Shown here: positions 7,003-10,950 of the stretch, piece after piece
Position numbering within the stretch: the stretch's first letter is position 1
Layout: each line of letters opens with the position of its first letter
From: VRUE01 sp035556755
GTDB lineage: Bacteria; Actinomycetota; Thermoleophilia; Solirubrobacterales; 70-9
Reading direction: 5' to 3'
DNA: 10,950 nucleotides
NCBI GenBank assembly: GCA_035556755.1
Contig: DATMEP010000115.1
Location: 1-10,950 of the forward strand
The notes under the pieces: model-generated
The model's database searches: none
What the model was told of the DNA's origin: nothing
The model's input: only the letters and a program-made list of their open reading frames with translations
Position numbers and translations under genes: made by a program

Positions 7003-7038
7003 GTTCGAGCAGCCGGCTACTCGGCCGGCTGCTCGAGC
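7003..7038. terminator. Strong hairpin between the convergent MMPL and xseB genes, probable bidirectional terminator
   Basis: CGAGCAGCCGGC (7006-7017) and GCCGGCTGCTCG (7024-7035) are perfect reverse complements around a six-base loop TACTCG. The stem extends by T-A, a T-G wobble and G-C to 7003/7038. It starts six bases after the MMPL stop and overlaps the last codons and the stop codon of xseB. Neither side has a T run, so it would be a U-less, actinobacterial-style terminator. Position between convergent genes and the length of the stem are the main support. Confidence 0.6.
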
Positions 7039-7241
7039 TTCGCCGCCAGCTCGTCGAGGCGCAGCTCCTGCAGGCCCTCTCCGACCGCGTCCAGCTCGGC
7101 GGCGCAGTAGGTGACCAGCTCGCGGCCCTCGCGGCAGAGGTCGAGCGTCTCGCGCAGGCCGGCCTGCCCCGAGTCGAGCCGGTCGATGATCTGCTCCAGT
7201 CGCTCGACCGCGCTCTCGTATGACTCAGGCCCCTCGCTCAT
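7017..7241 (-). CDS. xseB: Exodeoxyribonuclease VII small subunit
   Basis: A 74-residue protein of the usual XseB size. The signature is SYESAVERLEQIIDRLDSGQAGLRETLDLCREGREL (about residues 7-42), where the family has F-E-x2-L-x2-L-E-x-I-V-x2-L-E-x-G-x2-L-E-x-S-L. It is a two-helix coiled-coil protein that packs on the C-terminal part of XseA; several copies bind each large subunit in the cytoplasmic exonuclease VII complex, which degrades single-stranded DNA from both ends. ATG 7241 is preceded by a purine-rich GGGGGAGGG ribosome site inside the end of xseA. The gene overlaps xseA by 17 bases (7225-7241), so the subunits are translationally coupled. Its 3' end lies within the hairpin at 7003-7038. 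Confidence 0.93.
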   Translation of the reverse strand: MSEGPESYESAVERLEQIIDRLDSGQAGLRETLDLCREGRELVTYCAAELDAVGEGLQELRLDELAAKLEQPAE

Positions 7242-8526
7242 GCCCTCCCCCGTCCGACTCGATCTCGGCGCCGACGCGGCCGTCGGCGAACCGCAGTCTG
7301 ACGCGCCCGGCGGCGACCGCCGCCGCGGCGCTGGTCACCGGCTCGCCGGCCGCGTCCTCGGCGAGCGCGTAGCCGCGCTCGAGCGTGCGCTCGGGGTCGT
7401 GGGCGCGGAACGCCACCTCGGCCCGCCGTAGCGCCTCGCGCCGCTGCTTCGCTTCTGGCCCCGCAGCTCGACGGGCCGCTCGGTCGAGCACCACCAGCGC
7501 GATGCGGCGCTGGAAGGACGAGCGCTCCGCGATCCCCCGCTCGGATGCGGCGCGGATCTCGCGCGTCTTCTGGTTGAGGGCGATCCGCTCGCGCTTCAGC
7601 GCCCGCCCGGGGCCGCGTGCGAGCGCAGCCAGGTGGCGCGCGCGGGCACCCACCGCCCCCTCCCCCGCCCGCTGCAGCGAGGCGGCGCTGCGCTCCAGCC
7701 CGGAGCGCGCGGCGAGGCAGTCGAGGGGCACAGCGGCCTCGGCAGCGTGGGTCGGGGTCGAGCAGGCGACCGCGGCGACGTCGTCGATCAGGGTCGAGTC
7801 CCGCTCGTGCCCCACCGCGCTGACCACGGGCACCCGCAGCATCGCCACGGTCCGGCAGAGGGTCTCGTCGCAGAACGCCCAGAGGTCGACGAGGCTGCCG
7901 CCGCCCCTGGTGACGACGATCGCCTCGATCTCCGGGCGCGCCGCCAGCTCCTGAATCGAGGCGGCGATCGCGGGCGCGGCGCGCCGGTCCTGCACCGGTG
8001 CGAATGCCCAGACGATCGTCCCCGCCCAGCCGCGCCGGCGCAGACCGGCGAGCAGGTCGCGGCGGGCCGCGCCGGACTCGGCCGTGACCACTCCGATCGT
8101 CCGCGGCAGGAGCGGGCGAGCCAGCTGCTTCTGCAGCTCGAACAGGCCCTCCGCACGGAGCTGCTTGCGCAGCCCGTCGAGCCGGGCGAGCAGGTCCCCC
8201 TCGCCGGCAAGGCGAAGGTGCGTGGCGCGGAAGGAGAAGCTCGGAGAGGACGCCGCGCTGCCGATGAAGTAGTCCGGTCCGCCGGCGACGACGAACTCCG
8301 CACCGTCGCGGAGTGCGCCGTCTGGCAGCTTCAGCCGCTCCAGCTCGTCGGCCCAGATCGTGCACGGCACGGCTCCCTCGCCGTCGCGCAGCTCGAAGTA
8401 GGCCTGTTTCGGCGTCTGCCGCAGACTGGTGACCTCGCCGATCAAACGGACCCGCGCCCGCTTGCGCAGCTCGTCGCGCAGCGTCTTGGCGTAGCGACCG
8501 ACGGGGAAGGGGCCGGGCAGATCCAT
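7225..8526 (-). CDS. xseA: Exodeoxyribonuclease VII large subunit
   Basis: A 433-residue catalytic subunit. Residues about 6-105 form the N-terminal OB fold (GRYAKTLRDEL..VRLIGEVTSL) that binds single-stranded DNA. The nuclease core follows: LPRTIGVVTAESGAARRDLL (140-159), VVTRGGGSLVDLWAF (204-218), VPVVSAVGHERDSTLIDDVA (232-251) and CSTPTHAAE (255-263). A long, Arg/Ala-rich helical region (about 270-380) should carry the XseB-binding coiled coil, and ERTLERGYAL near 390-400 is the family's C-terminal motif. Conserved RGGGS and GHExD are intact. The family usually has DFVAD.RAPTP; here it reads DDVAAVACSTP, a moderate local deviation. ATG 8526 lies 33 bases after the HxlR-gene stop on the same strand and has only a weak ribosome site, so the regulator, xseA and xseB may be one operon. 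Confidence 0.95.
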   Translation of the reverse strand: MDLPGPFPVGRYAKTLRDELRKRARVRLIGEVTSLRQTPKQAYFELRDGEGAVPCTIWADELERLKLPDGALRDGAEFVVAGGPDYFIGSAASSPSFSFRATHLRLAGEGDLLARLDGLRKQLRAEGLFELQKQLARPLLPRTIGVVTAESGAARRDLLAGLRRRGWAGTIVWAFAPVQDRRAAPAIAASIQELAARPEIEAIVVTRGGGSLVDLWAFCDETLCRTVAMLRVPVVSAVGHERDSTLIDDVAAVACSTPTHAAEAAVPLDCLAARSGLERSAASLQRAGEGAVGARARHLAALARGPGRALKRERIALNQKTREIRAASERGIAERSSFQRRIALVVLDRAARRAAGPEAKQRREALRRAEVAFRAHDPERTLERGYALAEDAAGEPVTSAAAAVAAGRVRLRFADGRVGAEIESDGGGHERGA

Positions 8527-8559
8527 ATCCCGAGGCTAACTGCGGTGGCTGACGGGCCG

Positions 8560-8898
8560 TTATCCAGCTTTGTGCCAGCGCTGGGCCCAAGCCTTGAGCT
8601 CGGCGATCGCCGGCTGCAGCCCAGCCCCCGCTTCGGTCAGCGAGTAGGTGACGCGCACGGGCGACCCCGGTTCGACGTCGCGTTCGACCAGGCCTTCGTC
8701 CTCCAGCTCGCGCAGCCGTCGCGAGAGCAGGCGGTCGGAGACCCCCGGCACCGCCTTCGCCAGCTCGCCGAAGCGCAGCGGCCGCTCGGTGAGCGCGCTG
8801 ACGATCGCCCCGGTCCAGCGCTTGCCGATCAGCTCGATCGCGGCGTGGAAGTGCGGACAGACGCCTTGCGGCTGCTCTGTGGTGGAGGTCGCTTCCAC
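8560..8898 (-). CDS. HxlR-family winged-helix transcriptional regulator with an N-terminal cysteine
   Basis: A 112-residue single-domain HxlR (MarR-like fold) regulator. Residues 14-35 read CPHFHAAIELIGKRWTGAIVSAL, the family hallmark C-P-x(n)-G-K-W-T/S. They are followed by ERPLRFGELAKAVPGVSDRLLSRRLRELEDEGLVER (about 38-73, recognition helix near SDRLLSRRLRELE) and the wing SPVRVTYSLTEAG. Cys14 is the only cysteine and matches the redox-active N-terminal cysteine of YodB, HypR and QorR type members, which sense quinones, diamide or hypochlorite. Redox sensing here is therefore inferred. GTG 8898 is chosen because the conserved domain begins only ten residues later and longer starts would run through the intergenic operators. 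The gene is divergent from the MarP-like protease and upstream of xseA, either of which may be a target besides itself. Confidence 0.88.
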   Translation of the reverse strand: MEATSTTEQPQGVCPHFHAAIELIGKRWTGAIVSALTERPLRFGELAKAVPGVSDRLLSRRLRELEDEGLVERDVEPGSPVRVTYSLTEAGAGLQPAIAELKAWAQRWHKAG

Positions 8899-8906
8899 GC
8901 TGAGCC

Positions 8907-8935
8907 AGCTTACCGAACGTAAGTAACGGGCCGAA
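8907..8935 (-). promoter_or_regulatory. Candidate promoter of the HxlR gene, leaderless type
   Basis: On the minus strand TAAGCT (8912-8907) fits the TANNNT -10 pattern and lies eight bases before the GTG start. A weak TTCGGC (8935-8930) lies 17 bases upstream as a possible -35. No Shine-Dalgarno sequence is seen, so a leaderless transcript is likely. The -10 box overlaps the inverted repeat at 8909-8923. Confidence 0.4.
8909..8923. promoter_or_regulatory. Inverted repeat CTTAC-N5-GTAAG, probable HxlR operator
   Basis: CTTAC (8909-8913), CGAAC, GTAAG (8919-8923) form a perfect 5-base inverted repeat spaced by five bases, sitting on the likely -10 box of the HxlR gene and 11 bases upstream of its start. 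Binding sites of this general shape and position are typical for autoregulated HxlR proteins. The heptamer CCGAACG occurs at 8913-8919 and again at 8931-8937, 18 bases apart, which may mark a second contact. Assignment is from position and symmetry. Confidence 0.5.
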
Positions 8936-8943
8936 CGCGTTCG
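8932..8943. promoter_or_regulatory. 12-base perfect palindrome CGAACGCGTTCG in the divergent intergenic region
   Basis: A perfect palindrome near the middle of the 67-base gap between the HxlR start and the protease start. It could be an operator for the protease gene or a second site for the HxlR protein. No protein can be assigned from the sequence. Confidence 0.35.
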
Positions 8944-8965
8944 CGCAGCCTGCTTGGATTCCACC

Positions 8966-10108
8966 GTGACCGTTCTCGACTGGGCGATCGTCGCCTTCAC
9001 CTTGGCGCTCGGGCTGTGGGGGTTCCGGCAGGGCCTGATCGTCGGCGCCCTCACCCTGGTGGGATTCGGCGCGGGCGCGATCGCCGGCAGCAGGATCGGC
9101 CCGCTCCTGCTGACCGAGGGCTCGAAGTCCCCCTACGCGTCGCTGTTCGCTGCGCTCGGTGCCTTGCTCGTCGGCGCCCTGGTCGCCGTCACCCTGGAGA
9201 GCCTCGCGCTCGGGATGCGGGCGCGACTGATCCGCGGCAGGGTTCTGCGCTTCGCCGACGGCGCCGCGGGCGCGGCCCTGGTCGCCACCGTCGCGCTCGG
9301 GCTCGCCTGGGTGTTTGGCGCGGTCGCCCTGCACGCGCCGGGAACCGGCCAGCTGCGAGGTGACGTGCAGCGCTCGGCGATTCTGCGCAGCCTCAACGAG
9401 CTGCTGCCCCCGTCGGGGCCGGTTCTGAACGCGCTCAGCCGCGTCGACCCGGCACCCTCGATCGCCGGACCGACGACCCCGGTGGCCCCGCCCGACGCCG
9501 CGATTGCCAGGGATCCCGACGTACTGGGAGCCGGCCCTTCCGTGGTCAGGGTGCTCGGCACGGCCTGCGGACTCGGGGTCGAGGGCTCCGGCTGGATCGC
9601 GGCCCCCAATCTGGTCGTCACCAACGCCCACGTCGTGGCCGGCCAGGACGACACCAGCGTGACGACCGGAGACGGCGCCTCCCTCGATGCCTACGCGATT
9701 CACTACGACCCCGGCAACGACCTCGCCCTGCTCCACATCGACGCCGGCATCCCGGCGTTGCCGATCGCGGTCGAACCGCGGCGCGGAACGACCGGGGCGG
9801 TGCTCGGCTACCCGGAAAACGGTCCCTACGCTCTCGCTCCGGTCCGCCTGGGCGACACGCGCACGGTGCTCAGCGAGGACGCCTACGGGCGCGGCCCGTT
9901 CGAGCGCCGGATCGCCTTCCTGCGCGGCACCGTTCGCAGCGGCAACTCCGGTGGCCCGATGGTCGACTCGAGCGGCCGGGTCCTCGGCACCGTCTTCGCC
10001 GCCACCACCTCCGGCCCCAGCGGCGGCTTCGCGATCCCCAACGACGTCGTCCAAGCAGCTCTTCGCGACGCCTCGACCCCGGTCGACACCGGTCCGTGTA
10101 CGGGCTGA
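8966..10108 (+). CDS. MarP-like membrane serine protease (CvpA domain plus trypsin-like domain)
   Basis: A 380-residue protein matching MarP (Rv3671c of Mycobacterium tuberculosis, 397 residues) in layout. An N-terminal CvpA-type domain has four hydrophobic segments (about 2-20, 24-44, 58-80, 97-122), followed by a Pro/Ala linker and an extracytoplasmic chymotrypsin-fold protease (about 192-375). The triad is visible: His222 in VVTNAHVVAG, Asp252 in DPGNDLALLHI and Ser328 in SGNSGGPM. Cys201 (GTACGLGVEGSGW) and Cys378 near the C-terminus match the MarP disulfide pair that stabilises the active protease under oxidative stress. In mycobacteria MarP supports acid and oxidative stress survival and acts on peptidoglycan hydrolase processing; the same role here is inference. 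GTG 8966 is favoured because a GGA lies seven bases upstream; TTG 8954 would add four residues. It is divergent from the HxlR gene and 27 bases upstream of a penicillin-binding protein gene in the same frame. Confidence 0.9.
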   Translation: MTVLDWAIVAFTLALGLWGFRQGLIVGALTLVGFGAGAIAGSRIGPLLLTEGSKSPYASLFAALGALLVGALVAVTLESLALGMRARLIRGRVLRFADGAAGAALVATVALGLAWVFGAVALHAPGTGQLRGDVQRSAILRSLNELLPPSGPVLNALSRVDPAPSIAGPTTPVAPPDAAIARDPDVLGAGPSVVRVLGTACGLGVEGSGWIAAPNLVVTNAHVVAGQDDTSVTTGDGASLDAYAIHYDPGNDLALLHIDAGIPALPIAVEPRRGTTGAVLGYPENGPYALAPVRLGDTRTVLSEDAYGRGPFERRIAFLRGTVRSGNSGGPMVDSSGRVLGTVFAATTSGPSGGFAIPNDVVQAALRDASTPVDTGPCTG

Positions 10109-10121
10109 CTTCCCCTATCAC

Positions 10122-10127
10122 TAAATT
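10122..10127 (+). promoter_or_regulatory. Candidate -10 box of the penicillin-binding protein gene
   Basis: TAAATT lies in a short AT-rich patch (10109-10135) that stands out from its GC-rich surroundings, eight bases before GTG 10136. It fits a TANNNT box of a leaderless promoter. No clear -35 is present and the gene may instead be read through from the protease gene. Confidence 0.35.
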
Positions 10128-10135
10128 CCCGCTCA

Positions 10136-10950
10136 GTGAACGTCCTGTCGCCCGAGGTGGAACGGCGCCGCCGCTTGGTCACGCGAGCGCTGCCGCTGAG
10201 CGTCGTCGCGGTCTTCGCCTTCGCCTGGGGCGCTTCCACCGGCGCCGGCGGCTCCCCCGAGAAGGACGTTGCCGCGCGCTTCGCCGCCGCCTGGGAACGA
10301 AAGGACTTCGACGCCATGTACCGCGAGCTGAACGCCGCCTCGCGACAGGCGGTCGCCGCGAAGGAGTTCGCCGCCGCCTACCGGGAGACGGCGGAGGTGG
10401 CGACGCTGCGCGGCCTCGCGTTCGACGACCCCGACGACCCGGCCAGGCGCGGCGGGGCGACGGTGGTGCCGGTCGCCACCGCGGCGGACACCGTCTCCTT
10501 CGGGCGGGTCGAAGCCGACCTGGAGCTTCCCGTCGCCGACGGCGGCGTCGCCTGGGACCCGAGCCTCGTCTTCCCCGGACTGCAGCGTGGCGAGCACCTC
10601 GAGAGCAGGGTCGAGCTGGCCCCGCGGGCGGCGATCCTCGCCGTCGACAGGACGCCGCTCGCCGAGGGACCGGCCGTCGCCCGCGAACACCCGATCGGCA
10701 GCGCCGCGATCGACGTCAGCGGCGAAGTCGGAACGGCCCAGGAGGAAGACCTCCCGCTCCTCGCCCGCCACGGGTTCCCGCCCGGCACGCCGGTCGGCGT
10801 CAGCGGGATCGAGCAGGCCTTCAACACGAGGCTGGCGGGGAAGCCCGGCGGAACCCTCCTCGCGGTCGGGGACTCGGGGGGCTCAGCCCGGATCCTCGCC
10901 GAGGCCAAGCCGCGCCCGGGAGCGCCGGTGAAGACGACGATCGACCCGGA
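10136..10950 (+). CDS. Class B penicillin-binding protein with NTF2-like (MecA_N) N-terminus (3' partial)
   Basis: The first 271 residues of a peptidoglycan D,D-transpeptidase; the gene continues beyond the window. An arginine-rich cytoplasmic start (VERRRRLVTRALP) precedes one membrane anchor (about 19-33). A NTF2-like domain follows (about 42-145): PEKDVAARFAAAWERKDFDAMYREL is typical of the MecA_N/PBP NTF2-like family, and VAWDPSLVFPGL is its usual ending before the dimerisation region. That region contains the degenerate R-x-x-I-L-x-x-DRxPLAEG (163-178) and GVSGIEQAFNTRLAGKPGG (221-239). The last residues, PVKTTIDP, are the standard entry to the transpeptidase domain, whose catalytic SxxK, SxN and KTG motifs lie outside the window. 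GTG 10136 is the first start after the in-frame protease stop; no ribosome site is visible. The close spacing suggests co-transcription with the MarP-like protease and a shared cell-wall role. Confidence 0.88.
   Translation, partial: MNVLSPEVERRRRLVTRALPLSVVAVFAFAWGASTGAGGSPEKDVAARFAAAWERKDFDAMYRELNAASRQAVAAKEFAAAYRETAEVATLRGLAFDDPDDPARRGGATVVPVATAADTVSFGRVEADLELPVADGGVAWDPSLVFPGLQRGEHLESRVELAPRAAILAVDRTPLAEGPAVAREHPIGSAAIDVSGEVGTAQEEDLPLLARHGFPPGTPVGVSGIEQAFNTRLAGKPGGTLLAVGDSGGSARILAEAKPRPGAPVKTTIDP

Noticed and set aside
8560..9054. A longer HxlR protein starting at ATG 9054
   Set aside because: The extra 52 residues have no family similarity and would run through both intergenic operators and into the start of the divergent protease gene.
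7238..10054. A 938-codon minus-strand open frame spanning xseA, the HxlR gene and the protease gene
   Set aside because: It is an out-of-frame shadow of xseA and antisense of the protease gene, and its composition is typical of GC-driven spurious frames.
1..10950. CRISPR arrays, tRNA or rRNA genes, insertion sequences, prophage or toxin-antitoxin genes
   Set aside because: No spaced direct repeats, cloverleaf or rRNA-like stretches, transposase or integrase motifs, or small paired toxin-antitoxin frames could be seen on either strand.

Overview
The window is a gene-dense stretch of very GC-rich bacterial chromosome with GTG and TTG starts and strong third-position G/C. It carries a CvpA/trypsin-type membrane protease (MarP-like), a class B penicillin-binding protein with an NTF2-like N-terminus, and a helicase-nuclease pair of the AddAB/AdnAB kind. 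Together these suggest a high-GC actinobacterium, plausibly of the Thermoleophilia/Solirubrobacterales type. That lineage call is inference from gene content and composition only. No tRNA, rRNA, CRISPR array, insertion sequence or phage gene is visible, and no gap between genes exceeds 300 bases.

Layout. Positions 2-409 hold the C-terminal end of a PD-(D/E)XK nuclease with an iron-sulfur cysteine cluster. It overlaps (GTGA) a 1182-residue UvrD-type helicase that ends in a second PD-(D/E)XK/Fe-S nuclease domain (406-3954). The two probably form a double-strand-break end-resection machine. Inside the second gene, at the linker just after the first Fe-S cysteine of the nuclease domain, lies a 41-base imperfect palindrome (3204-3244). 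It is markedly AT-richer than its surroundings and full of rare codons, and it looks like a small palindromic repeat inserted in frame.

Convergent to this, and sharing the self-complementary CTAG as stop codon, is a minus-strand ArsR/SRPBCC fusion regulator (3951-4727). It has a near-consensus promoter, a 16-base palindromic operator between the -35 and -10 boxes, and apparently a leaderless transcript. Divergent from it is an MMPL/RND-family 12-helix transporter (4844-6997). A strong hairpin (7003-7038) separates the transporter from the next minus-strand group.

The minus-strand group reads HxlR-family regulator (8560-8898), then xseA (7225-8526), then xseB (7017-7241), the last two being the exonuclease VII subunits. 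Divergent from the HxlR gene, across a short region with an inverted repeat (8909-8923) and a 12-base palindrome (8932-8943), is the MarP-like serine protease (8966-10108). It is followed 27 bases later by the start of a penicillin-binding protein that runs off the window (10136-10950).

Themes: DNA end processing and repair (AddAB/AdnAB-like proteins, exonuclease VII), cell-envelope upkeep (MMPL transporter, MarP-like protease, PBP), and two small regulators sitting at divergent promoters. The observations most worth following are the in-gene palindromic element, the ArsR-SRPBCC/MMPL divergent unit as a possible one-component lipid or hydrophobic-ligand sensor with its exporter, and the redox-type HxlR switch facing a MarP-like protease.
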